Assembly (NCBI RefSeq): GCF_004571175.1
Contig: NZ_CP038273.1
Span: 992,001-1,056,000 of the forward strand
DNA: 64,000 nucleotides
Direction: 5' to 3'
DNA from: Legionella israelensis
GTDB taxonomy: Bacteria > Pseudomonadota > Gammaproteobacteria > Legionellales > Legionellaceae
Numbering within the stretch: the first letter of the stretch is position 1; every line of letters begins with the position of its first letter. The position numbers and the translations under genes were made by a program. Shown piece by piece: positions 45,158 through 53,390 of the stretch. A model generated the notes under the pieces. It did no database searches. It saw only the letters and a list, made by a program, of their open reading frames with translations, and was not told the DNA's origin.

Positions 45158-46021
45158 TTAATGGTTTGTCAGCATTGCCAATGCATTTTCTCGACAGATT
45201 TCATCTTTCCTTTTTTCAGAAAGTTTCAATTCGGTAAAGAGTTTTTCAGTAAAATCAAACCAGGCTTTCACATTCATTTGATTTGTCTGGCCTAAATCTG
45301 AACTGTACATTACTTTGGGCACATCACATAAAACCTCAGTTAAATCCTCCTTGCTCTGATGCCCTAAAAGATATGTCAGCAAGGTTTGCTCTATCCAGAC
45401 GAAATCATGTCTGGCTATTTCCTTTAATTCTTGAGCTTTCAAACCCATTAAAGGATGAGCCGGCTGATTTAATAATAAAGCTCGCACATTGTATTTGATG
45501 CAAGCATCAATGAGTTGATAAGTCTCCTCACGTGAAGCATGTCCTGTTGACAATACAATGGGGTAATCATTAGCCATTTTCAGAACATCAACAGCTTTCT
45601 TTTTTAATTGCGAATCTTCATTAAATAAAGTTTCTGCCTGCAATAACTCACTCCTTAAAGAAGGATAGACGAGTTGTCTTTGCAGACGTGACTGAAATTG
45701 ACGGCCGGTTATGGTGGGAAAGTGCACAATCATATGAGCTTTTATCAAAGGCTTGTAAGCGGCCAAAGCCTGGATAATAACGCTGGGTTCAATTCCTCCG
45801 GCTACAGGATTCAAGACCAAAGAGGGCAAAACCGGCAAACCCTGGCTTTGACAGAGGCTGGCCTGGACACTGGTGCTGCATAAATGACTTTTTAACACAA
45901 CGGCAGCGTCCTGTGCCTGGTAGTGTTTTCCTGCCTCAATGGCATTCAAGCGCCGAAGATACAAATCAGGTTCAGCGTGATAATGAATATCAATAAGACT
46001 ATACTCATTTAAAGCTTTCAA
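45158..46021 (-). CDS. amidohydrolase-like protein (DUF6282 type), last gene of five-gene operon
   Basis: A 287-residue TIM-barrel metal-dependent hydrolase. Metal-ligand candidates are DIHYHAEPD near the N-terminus, Lys in VVLKSHLCST, His in LSTGHASREE and Asp in MYSSDLGQ. The start codon is TTG directly after the stop of the upstream gene, so translation is coupled. Families of this kind occur beside RraA-like and isopropylmalate-dehydrogenase-like genes, as here. The substrate is unknown; hydrolysis of an amide or lactone in the pathway product is the likely job. Confidence 0.75.
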   Translation of the reverse strand: MKALNEYSLIDIHYHAEPDLYLRRLNAIEAGKHYQAQDAAVVLKSHLCSTSVQASLCQSQGLPVLPSLVLNPVAGGIEPSVIIQALAAYKPLIKAHMIVHFPTITGRQFQSRLQRQLVYPSLRSELLQAETLFNEDSQLKKKAVDVLKMANDYPIVLSTGHASREETYQLIDACIKYNVRALLLNQPAHPLMGLKAQELKEIARHDFVWIEQTLLTYLLGHQSKEDLTEVLCDVPKVMYSSDLGQTNQMNVKAWFDFTEKLFTELKLSEKRKDEICRENALAMLTNH

Positions 46022-47815
46022 TTATTCTTTCTTCCCCTGCGACAACCAGGGTTTATCGTAACCATACTCTTTCCTGGCTTGTTTTAAACTGGATCCAGCT
46101 TTAACCGCCTCAACAATTTTCTGCTCGGTCTGCTGAATGTTCTTCGCTTTGTCGATAATTTCATCAATTAGCTGCACAGGAATAACAAGCACACCGTTAT
46201 CATCAGCAAAAATAATATCACCAGGATGAATCTTCACATTGTTAATCACCACCGGTACTTGCGCAGCCGATTTATGGACTCGATTTTTTCCTGAGCGCAT
46301 GGTGTAATTTTTACAATACACAGGATAACGGTATTGGCGAATCAATTCTACATCCCTGATAGCACCATGAACCACCGTACCAGAAATCCCCCTCTGCAAT
46401 GCAGTCTGAGTCAAAATATCACCCCAAACTGTACAATCTTCACGCCCCTCATTATCAATGACAATCACCGAATGAGCAGGAACTTCGTCAATATAGTTGG
46501 CAGCTCCTTTAAAAGTTTGGGTATTTTTTTTATAGGGAGCATATTTTATGGTATAAGCAGGTCCCACAAGTTTTGTGTTGCCTGTCAATGGTTTAATACC
46601 CGATAAGGCACCTTCTACCCCACATGAGTCCAGTGCATCTGAAATCTCTGTAGAACTGAAAGCCAATAATTGTCGCCATTTTTCGCATTGCCCCATTTCC
46701 TGATTCCCTTGGTGGCTGTACCGACATTTATCCATAATAGCCTCCGCCATATCCTGTGTGCTGGCATGCCCGCCCTGATCATAAGTGAGAAAACGCCTTT
46801 CTTTGACGACCATTTTAACGGATGTTTTTATGCGTTCAGCTTCTTCACTAAAACCCAGATGCTCAAGCATCAGGCCGATGGTTAAAAACATCGCTGCTGG
46901 ATTGGCCTGATTAGTTTTAAGTCGTGGTGCACTGCCGTGAACAGGTTCAAAATAACAGTACTTTTCTCCAAGATTTGCGCTCGGTGCAAAGCCAAGCCCG
47001 CCCATCACAGCAGCGCCTACGTCCGATAAAATGTCGGCAAACATGTTTTCCGCCACGATGACACCAAATTCCTCAGGGCGACGCACCAACCACAAGGCTA
47101 CCGCATCCACGTTCAGAATATCCGCTTTAATATGTGGGTACTGATGAGCTTCCGTCTCAAACAACTCCCTGGCAAAAACGCTGCTGTATCGAAGAACATT
47201 CGGCTTATCAGCCAAGGTGACGCGTGGCATATGATGTTTATCGGCATAGCGGAAAGCAAACTGAAAGATACGCGATAAACCTTCATATGTCTGCAGGCGG
47301 AGTGAACAGCTTAGTTCATTTTTTGCAATGTCTTTCCATGCCTTCTCTTTTAAGATAAAACGGTGTAATTCCTCCGGTAAAGGATAATAATCAAGACCTG
47401 CATACAAACCTTCTGTGTTCTCCCGAACAATGCAAAAATGAAAGGATTTATCCTCTTGCAAACTGAAACAAGGCCTTAGGTTAGCATACAAATCCAGTTT
47501 CTGTCTTAGCTGAAGGATAGGAGAGACATACTGCAGGTTCTTTTTTTGCAACTGTTTCGCTAATTCCTGTTGAGCTTCACGCTGTGGCTTACTGGTAACA
47601 GCACCCAGTAAAACTGCATCTGCCTTTTGGATTAGCTGCCAGGTTCTCTCTGGAAGCGCTGTGCCTTCCTCCTGCCAAAATGACCAGCCTATGTCTGCAA
47701 AATGCAGCTTTACCGGTATTTTAAGAACCTCAAAAACAGGAAGAGCGGCTTTCGTGACCTCCATTCCAATACCATCACCGGGTAAAACAACGATATCTAG
47801 CTTATCCGAGGTCAC
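46022..47815 (-). CDS. fusion of isocitrate/isopropylmalate-type dehydrogenase and RraA-like aldolase/decarboxylase
   Basis: A 597-residue two-domain enzyme. Residues 1-355 form a beta-decarboxylating dehydrogenase (IVVLPGDGIGMEVTKAALP, substrate motif VRENTEGLYAGLDY, ADKPNVLRYSS, cofactor-side EPVHGSAP). Residues about 375-575 are an RraA/HMG-aldolase-like domain (SSTEISDALDSCGVEGAL, VHGAIRDVELIRQ, KIHPGDIIFADDNGVLVIP). The linked activities suggest oxidation/decarboxylation of a hydroxy acid and aldol cleavage or decarboxylation of the resulting oxoacid. The start is GTG at 47815, with GGAGAGA upstream and a 14-base overlap with the preceding hydrolase gene. Both halves keep their main motifs. 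Confidence 0.88.
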   Translation of the reverse strand: MTSDKLDIVVLPGDGIGMEVTKAALPVFEVLKIPVKLHFADIGWSFWQEEGTALPERTWQLIQKADAVLLGAVTSKPQREAQQELAKQLQKKNLQYVSPILQLRQKLDLYANLRPCFSLQEDKSFHFCIVRENTEGLYAGLDYYPLPEELHRFILKEKAWKDIAKNELSCSLRLQTYEGLSRIFQFAFRYADKHHMPRVTLADKPNVLRYSSVFARELFETEAHQYPHIKADILNVDAVALWLVRRPEEFGVIVAENMFADILSDVGAAVMGGLGFAPSANLGEKYCYFEPVHGSAPRLKTNQANPAAMFLTIGLMLEHLGFSEEAERIKTSVKMVVKERRFLTYDQGGHASTQDMAEAIMDKCRYSHQGNQEMGQCEKWRQLLAFSSTEISDALDSCGVEGALSGIKPLTGNTKLVGPAYTIKYAPYKKNTQTFKGAANYIDEVPAHSVIVIDNEGREDCTVWGDILTQTALQRGISGTVVHGAIRDVELIRQYRYPVYCKNYTMRSGKNRVHKSAAQVPVVINNVKIHPGDIIFADDNGVLVIPVQLIDEIIDKAKNIQQTEQKIVEAVKAGSSLKQARKEYGYDKPWLSQGKKE

Positions 47816-48506
47816 GACTTAATCTCTCCAGAATGACCCTTTGACAAAAGACAGGATTATCTTGCAGTACTCGCATGCCAGCCATGGGAACACCCATCAA
47901 ACATCCTGTTTTTGGAGTCATCACGTTTTTCTCATTGACCAATTGAGAACATTCCCCTATCAGATGCAAGTGCTCAACAGGATTTTTCTTCAAGATCGGT
48001 CGAGAATCTGTTTCAAGGACACGATTTAAACCGAAAATCAAACGTTCAGCCGCTACATCCCTGTCCAGATCCGTAAAATCAAATGAAGGATGATCAGTGG
48101 ATAAAAACACGTCCTGGTACAGTACCTTTAAGGCCTCATCTAACTGATTTTTTTCACAAAGGGAAACAACCTTACCTAACTTCGCATGTAAAGAGACATC
48201 AGCAAAACTCGGAGTTGAGAACAGAATAATGGATTTTTTTACCGATTCAAACAGAGCAAAACTTTGCTGCAAAATGACACCGCCAAAAGAAAAACCCATA
48301 AATGCATCATAGCAGTGCAAGCGATCTTCAAGATAACTTTTCCACCATTCATAGTAAGCTTCCTTGGACTCATCATTCATAATCACAAGCGAATCCAGAT
48401 AATCCAGCTGATAATGATCTTCCAGAAACATCAGGTTTTTTGCGATGGCCATATCCGATGCTTGCGGTGAAACAGGGCCTATCACCAGTATTGTCCTTTT
48501 TTTCAT
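47802..48506 (-). CDS. alpha/beta-hydrolase-like protein, possibly lacking the catalytic His
   Basis: A 234-residue protein with an alpha/beta-hydrolase fold: N-terminal ILVIGPVSPQASD and nucleophile elbow MGFSFGGVILQQ. In place of the usual C-terminal GxxH motif the sequence reads VPMAGMRVLQDNP, with no obvious His. The nearest candidate, in HLHLIGECS, lies where the acid strand should be. It may be a divergent thioesterase or acyl carrier. It is 16 bases downstream of the aldolase gene and overlaps the dehydrogenase-RraA gene. Confidence 0.65.
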   Translation of the reverse strand: MKKRTILVIGPVSPQASDMAIAKNLMFLEDHYQLDYLDSLVIMNDESKEAYYEWWKSYLEDRLHCYDAFMGFSFGGVILQQSFALFESVKKSIILFSTPSFADVSLHAKLGKVVSLCEKNQLDEALKVLYQDVFLSTDHPSFDFTDLDRDVAAERLIFGLNRVLETDSRPILKKNPVEHLHLIGECSQLVNEKNVMTPKTGCLMGVPMAGMRVLQDNPVFCQRVILERLSRDLG

Positions 48507-48522
48507 TGGTATGTTACTCTTT

Positions 48523-49446
48523 TTAGTCCGGAAGTATATTTGAATATTGCCCGCCTTCTTTCAGTTGCTTGAGTCTTGTTGTCGAAAGATCAGAAATACC
48601 CCGAATAAACTCATCCATCTCAACCGGTTCATGACCAATGTTAAGATGCTCGCGCACATAATTGGCAGCAACGAGAATAGGTTGCAATTTGTATTTTCTA
48701 TTTTTCATAGCGTGCATATAGGCTGTGAAAAATTCCGTTTTCAAGTTTCCTGTCCCCTTACCCATGCCTGAAAGGGAAACATCGATGTATTTTACGCCAG
48801 CCTCAATTGCCGCCAGCGCATTAGCTTGCGCCAAACCCAGATTATCATGGGCATGAAAGCCAAAAGGCATAGGGTATCGTGCGGTATACGTTCTGTAAAT
48901 AGAGTCAATGTGATGCGGAAACAAACTGCCGTTGGAATCGGCAAAATAAGTCATATCCGGTTGATGTTGATGAATGAGTTCAAGGACAGCTTCCAACTCC
49001 TCTGGCTGGTAATGGGAAATATGAATTAAATTGACAGAGACTTTTAAATCCATTTCTTTGGCCATATCAATGAGCGGACAAGCCTCTGCATGCTGTCCTT
49101 TAGCCACACAGATTCTCAGCAGATCCACTCCACATTCTTTCAGTTCCCGAAGATCGCGCCTAGTGACATTCTGGGGATGAACCATGATAGCGATTGAGCT
49201 GTTTTTGATGAGTGAACGACAAAAAAGAAGATAGTCTCTCGCACAGATTCCAGCTACACCAAGACATTCAACAGGAGGAACATAGCCATTTCGATAGCCT
49301 ACCTCAATATACTCAATACCAGACTTATCCAAAGACGTTAAAATAATCTGCAATGATTCCTTATCAAAATCAAAATTGTTTCGATGCCCACCATCGCGCA
49401 GGGAAACATCCAAAATTTGTATTGTATTTATCATAACTGAATCCAT
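48523..49446 (-). CDS. DRE-TIM (HMGL-like) aldolase, 4-hydroxy-2-oxoacid aldolase type
   Basis: About 308 residues, a metal-dependent DRE-TIM barrel. The signature ILDVSLRDGGHRNNFDF holds the catalytic Arg-Asp; metal-ligand His residues are in FGFHAHDNLG, and VSLSGMGKGTGN resembles the GxGxxxGN loop of 4-hydroxy-2-oxovalerate aldolases and citramalate/homocitrate synthases. It would form or break a C-C bond next to a 2-oxoacid. An in-frame TTG at 49461 and ATGs at 49446 and 49434 are possible starts; the exact start is uncertain. Second gene of the operon, 22 bases after the ATP-grasp gene. Confidence 0.85.
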   Translation of the reverse strand: MDSVMINTIQILDVSLRDGGHRNNFDFDKESLQIILTSLDKSGIEYIEVGYRNGYVPPVECLGVAGICARDYLLFCRSLIKNSSIAIMVHPQNVTRRDLRELKECGVDLLRICVAKGQHAEACPLIDMAKEMDLKVSVNLIHISHYQPEELEAVLELIHQHQPDMTYFADSNGSLFPHHIDSIYRTYTARYPMPFGFHAHDNLGLAQANALAAIEAGVKYIDVSLSGMGKGTGNLKTEFFTAYMHAMKNRKYKLQPILVAANYVREHLNIGHEPVEMDEFIRGISDLSTTRLKQLKEGGQYSNILPD

Positions 49447-49468
49447 TGCCCTTTCAGTCAACTTAAAC

Positions 49469-50545
49469 TTATATTAGTCTTGATACTATATTATACAGTA
49501 TGACCAAAAAAGACAGTAAAATAAAGCTTCTTACATAGACATGGGTTTGTCGATGATGATAAAGAACAGATAGATAGGAAAAAGGATGACGAAAAATAAG
49601 TTTGCGTATGATTTTCCGGCTAACCGGATTGGGATCACCAACAAGTGGATCTTCATGAATCCTGATGCTCGGGCTATGATTAACCTCCAGAATTACTCCT
49701 CTCGATGATTCCAGAGGAATGCCGATGTCTTCACATTCTATATCGACTCCCACCAGCCCCAGATTTAACAGCTCGGCAATACGAGCCATTAACTGTCTGT
49801 TTTTCCTACAGATACTCCTGGTTTTTAATGCTGTAAATGAACCACCTCTACTGGCATTGCTTGTATAGCCCAGCTTGATTTTCTCTTTTTCCTTCGGAAT
49901 ATAATCCAGTTTAACTCCCTGTTCCGCCAGGCGGAAATGACATTCTTCGTCTATGCGAATAGGAGCTAAGATCTCATTTTTACTGCGTTTTTGATTAGTC
50001 AATTCTATCAACTCTTGAATGTTATGTTGTCCATCCCCGATAACATGAGCGGGCTCACGAAAAATAACACCAATGACACGTTTATCAAAAACCAGAATAC
50101 GGTACGATTTTAACTGGCCATGAAACTCCTCAATGGATACAAAATCATACGATTTAAAAAGTGTATCCAGATACGCTTTTAACTGCTCAATGTTTTGTAC
50201 ATTACACAAAACTCCTCGTCCTAATCCATCCAGGGTAGGCTTAACGACTATAGGAAATTGCATGCTGGATATTTTTTCTTCCCATACACCATATTTGTAC
50301 TCGGCAATGTACATCATTGCGGCCTTAGGCACAGGTATAGCCGCTTTTTCCAATATTTTATTGGTAAAATATTTATTTTCTGCCATTCTTGCGCTGCTTA
50401 AATTGTTAAAGCAGATATCACGAAAATAAAAATAAAAATTTCTTTTACCCAATTTCAACCGAAACCCTTCTACCCCGTTAATCTGTTCAACAGGCAGGAA
50501 ATAATGCTGTGCACTTTTATAATAATATTCGGTATTTTTATCCAC
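49469..50545 (-). CDS. tail-anchored ATP-grasp ligase, first gene of five-gene operon
   Basis: About 358 residues. The ATP-grasp fold resembles the central domain of cyanophycin synthetase and GshAB: FPIVVKPTLDGLGRGVLCN, VSIEEFHG, GVDIECEDIGIP and VILEVNHSPSIRIHE. The C-terminal 25 residues are hydrophobic (SFILLSFLVILYNIVSRLI), predicting a single membrane anchor with the catalytic part in the cytoplasm. The GTG start at 50545 has AGAGGA upstream at good spacing. It would ligate a carboxylate to an amine using ATP. A paralogue with the same architecture lies at 52157-53284. Confidence 0.82.
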   Translation of the reverse strand: MDKNTEYYYKSAQHYFLPVEQINGVEGFRLKLGKRNFYFYFRDICFNNLSSARMAENKYFTNKILEKAAIPVPKAAMMYIAEYKYGVWEEKISSMQFPIVVKPTLDGLGRGVLCNVQNIEQLKAYLDTLFKSYDFVSIEEFHGQLKSYRILVFDKRVIGVIFREPAHVIGDGQHNIQELIELTNQKRSKNEILAPIRIDEECHFRLAEQGVKLDYIPKEKEKIKLGYTSNASRGGSFTALKTRSICRKNRQLMARIAELLNLGLVGVDIECEDIGIPLESSRGVILEVNHSPSIRIHEDPLVGDPNPVSRKIIRKLIFRHPFSYLSVLYHHRQTHVYVRSFILLSFLVILYNIVSRLI

Positions 50546-50742
50546 TGATATTCCTCTATACCATCTACTAAACAGCAAGTCCTATTCAAGGAATCAAAGC
50601 CATTTTGCCACCAATTAGCCGCAGTTACCGCAGAATTTTCCCTTCAGGAGTATTTCATTGACACTATACCAGCGGGTTGCTAGATTTAAAATGGGCTTAG
50701 GATTTTCAAACTACGGATTTTTTCCACAACGGAGTGCAGAAG

Positions 50743-51171
50743 ATGTCTACACTTAAACATACCCAGGAACAGCTTGACGACCTGGATAAATTGGGCCTTA
50801 ATACGGGACCTATTATAGTCCTTACGTTATTACAATATCGAGTAGAAGCTGATTATAGTGAACATCCAGAACAATCACCCTGTTCCGGACGCGAGGCTTA
50901 TGGACGTTTTATTCAACTTGTCTACCCTATGGCTGTCAAATTAAATGCAAAAGTTGTGTTCAGGGCTCCAGTTTTACACCATTTAATCGCACCCAAAGAG
51001 GAAAGATGGGACGATTTCAGTATCGTCGAGTGGCCAACAGTGAGTCGATTTAAAGAATTATTAACAAGCGAAGACTATCAGTCCATTACCTTTCATCGTT
51101 TAGCTGCACTTGAAAATTCGCGAGTTTTAGTTTGTGAACGGGAAGCCGGTGATGCCTATGGCAGGGTATAG
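50743..51171 (+). CDS. DUF1330-like small protein
   Basis: About 142 residues, dimeric ferredoxin-like fold of the DUF1330/EthD kind, judged from the segments GPIIVLTLLQYRVEAD and FSIVEWPTVSRFKELLTSEDY. The ATG at 50743 has GGAG eight bases upstream and is preferred to an in-frame GTG at 50734. It is divergent from the five-gene operon and precedes a metallo-hydrolase gene by 47 bases. Role unknown. Confidence 0.65.
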   Translation: MSTLKHTQEQLDDLDKLGLNTGPIIVLTLLQYRVEADYSEHPEQSPCSGREAYGRFIQLVYPMAVKLNAKVVFRAPVLHHLIAPKEERWDDFSIVEWPTVSRFKELLTSEDYQSITFHRLAALENSRVLVCEREAGDAYGRV

Positions 51172-51218
51172 CGGTATTTCGCCCGTCTTATAAAAAACAG
51201 TATCAAATTCACAATCCT

Positions 51219-51932
51219 ATGAAAATAAAAATTCTTGGTACCAGAGGTGAAATTGAACCATCCGCCCCCTATCATTCTCATCAATCAGGAGTATTGGTTG
51301 AGAATAAATTATTATTTGACTGTGGGGAGTCTGAATTTTTACAGTATCATCCGGATGTTATTTTTATTACCCATCTTCATCCTGATCATGCCTATTTCGT
51401 TCGTGAACCTGGAAAAGAAGCGGACATTAAAATTCCTCTGTATGCTCCAGAAACATTCAAAGGTAAGGTCAATGTCCAGGTACTTGACTGTAAAAAAGAA
51501 ATCGATTCATTTGAAATCATTCCCATTCCAACCCATCATAGCCATAAAGTAAAGTCACAAGCCTACTTGATTAAAAAAAATAAAGAAAAGATTTTATACA
51601 CAGGCGACATGATTTGGATTAATAGGGAGCATCATCAGCTTCTGACTGATCTCGATTTAGTCATCACTGAAGCCAGCTTCATTCGCAAAGGCGGCCGGAT
51701 TTCAAAACATAAAGAATCCGAAAAACTATATGGTCATACCGGCATACCGAATCTACTAAAATTTTTTAATCCTTTTACAAAACATATTTGTCTGGTCCAT
51801 TTTGGTAGTTGGTTTTATAAGGATATTGAAAAATCGAGAAAAAAACTAAAAGAATACAGCAAGGCATTCAATATACATATTCATGTCGGTTACGATGGAA
51901 TGGAATTAAATACCCAAAAACTTGAAGAATAA
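51219..51932 (+). CDS. metallo-beta-lactamase-fold hydrolase
   Basis: A 237-residue protein with the zinc motif ITHLHPDHAYF (HxHxDH), further ligand regions IPTHHSH and TGDMIW, and the late CLVHFGSW. The RNase Z/PhnP-like subgroup is the nearest fit: it starts with KIKILGTRGEIEPS. Likely a phosphodiesterase or lactonase-like enzyme in the cytoplasm. It is probably co-transcribed with the DUF1330-like gene. Confidence 0.82.
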   Translation: MKIKILGTRGEIEPSAPYHSHQSGVLVENKLLFDCGESEFLQYHPDVIFITHLHPDHAYFVREPGKEADIKIPLYAPETFKGKVNVQVLDCKKEIDSFEIIPIPTHHSHKVKSQAYLIKKNKEKILYTGDMIWINREHHQLLTDLDLVITEASFIRKGGRISKHKESEKLYGHTGIPNLLKFFNPFTKHICLVHFGSWFYKDIEKSRKKLKEYSKAFNIHIHVGYDGMELNTQKLEE

Positions 51933-52006
51933 TCCTGCATTTATTGACTTATGTTATTAATGCGCAGTTCGAAAAGCGTTTTTCCTGTCTCAAATTGGCC
52001 TTATTT

Positions 52007-52150
52007 ACTCATGTTACGCAGCACAGTATTTTTTAGAAAATTTGGGCGCATTTTGGAATTTTAAAGCGCAGTTTACATGGAGTAAATGAGCATTTAAAAT
52101 TCCAAAATGCGCCCAAAGATGCAAAAAAGACGAAGCTGCGTCACATGAGT
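52007..52150. repeat. 144-bp MITE with IS4-type ends and 5-bp target duplication
   Basis: Tips ACTCATGTTACGCAGC and GCTGCGTCACATGAGT; flanked by TATTT on both sides (52002-52006 and 52151-52155). The core is a long hairpin of GCGCATTTTGGAATTTTAAA and its complement. It is nearly identical to the inverted copy at 25663-25806. It ends 6 bases before the stop codon of the ATP-grasp gene on the minus strand. Confidence 0.92.
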
Positions 52151-52156
52151 TATTTA

Positions 52157-53284
52157 TCAAAGCAGGATAACTGTAAGGGCCAGCAAAAAAACCACTAAAA
52201 GACTCACTCTGAAATATAAAGCCGTATGACGATTTTCATATAAAACTTTAAGATATAAAAGAGGATGACGATAAATATAGCTACGTATGATTTTACGGGT
52301 TACTTTAACAGGATATCCCGCCATCGGATACTCATGAATTCTGACACTGGGTCCATCATTCGCTTCTATAATAATACCTTGCGAAGTTTCAATGGGTATA
52401 TTAATGTCAGTGCATTGAACATCAAACCCTACAAGCGTTATATTGAGCTCATTTGCCGCCCGAATTAATAATCGACGATTCTCTTTACAAATTTTATTCC
52501 CCAAAGAACAATAAGTTCCACCTCGAGATGCATTGCTGGTGTACCCTAATATAACCGACTCATCTTTTTTCGGCACATAACTTAAATCTAAACCCAATTC
52601 ATTAAGCCTGATCTCACATTCCTCATCCACTGTGATAGGACTTAGCGTATCACTGATGGTAAGGCGTTTATCGTTCGTGATATCGATAAGTTCTCTAAGC
52701 GTGTGTATACCATCTCCACACACCTCGGCCGGATAACGTTGCACAACACCTATAACCCGTTTATTGAAAATAAGAACTCGGTAGGAATTCAGATTTCCGT
52801 GGAACTCTTCAATGGTCACAAATTCATAATAAGGCAAGTTTTCATCTAAATATTTCTTTAACTGCTCTAAGGTTTGTATATTACACAGCACATCCCGACC
52901 CAGCTTCCCTAGTAAAGGTTTAGCCACAAGCGGAAAAGACAATTTCGATATTTTTTCTTCCAGCATTCCTTGCTGATATTCGCTAATATGTAAGGATGTG
53001 GCTTTTGGGACCGGAAACCCTGCTCTGTCCAGAATACGATTCATGCTGTATTTATTTCTTGAGGCGGCTATGCTGCCGCTGTTATTAAACGGAGCACCAA
53101 CGCCACTAAAATAATAATGTTGTTTGCCCAGGTTCAATCTGAAACCGTCTATCTCAGGAATCACTTCAACAGGCAAAAAAAACTTTAATGCTGTTTCGTA
53201 ATAACATTTGGCATTTCTATTTATACGCAAAGCGTCTGAGGAAATTGTTACATAGCTATATAACAGTTCTTTTTTCTTAGTCAT
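52157..53284 (-). CDS. tail-anchored ATP-grasp ligase (paralogue)
   Basis: About 375 residues, colinear with the product at 49469-50545: FPLVAKPLLGKLGRDVLCN, VTIEEFHGNLNSYRVL, LGYTSNASRGGTY and IIIEANDGPSVRIHE are shared, as is a C-terminal hydrophobic anchor (VSLLVVFLLALTVILL). The ATG at 53284 has GGGAG upstream and is preferred to a TTG at 53299. In both proteins the Gly-rich loop and terminal Glu/Asn metal ligands look intact, so both should be active. It is probably a second ligation step or a variant for another amine or acid. Confidence 0.82.
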   Translation of the reverse strand: MTKKKELLYSYVTISSDALRINRNAKCYYETALKFFLPVEVIPEIDGFRLNLGKQHYYFSGVGAPFNNSGSIAASRNKYSMNRILDRAGFPVPKATSLHISEYQQGMLEEKISKLSFPLVAKPLLGKLGRDVLCNIQTLEQLKKYLDENLPYYEFVTIEEFHGNLNSYRVLIFNKRVIGVVQRYPAEVCGDGIHTLRELIDITNDKRLTISDTLSPITVDEECEIRLNELGLDLSYVPKKDESVILGYTSNASRGGTYCSLGNKICKENRRLLIRAANELNITLVGFDVQCTDINIPIETSQGIIIEANDGPSVRIHEYPMAGYPVKVTRKIIRSYIYRHPLLYLKVLYENRHTALYFRVSLLVVFLLALTVILL

Positions 53285-53390
53285 ACATCTCCCAAACAAT
53301 CATCACGAAACAAGTATCTGTAGAGTTTTTTCAGAGGCAGACAGTTCATGCAGCATCATAAAAAGAGTAGATTATACATAAAAAGGACAG

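Noticed and set aside
50600-50640. ACCAATTAGCCGCA, also present in reverse complement-type context near 40155
   Set aside because: A 14-base match without surrounding similarity or repeat structure at 50.6 kb is not enough to call a shared element.
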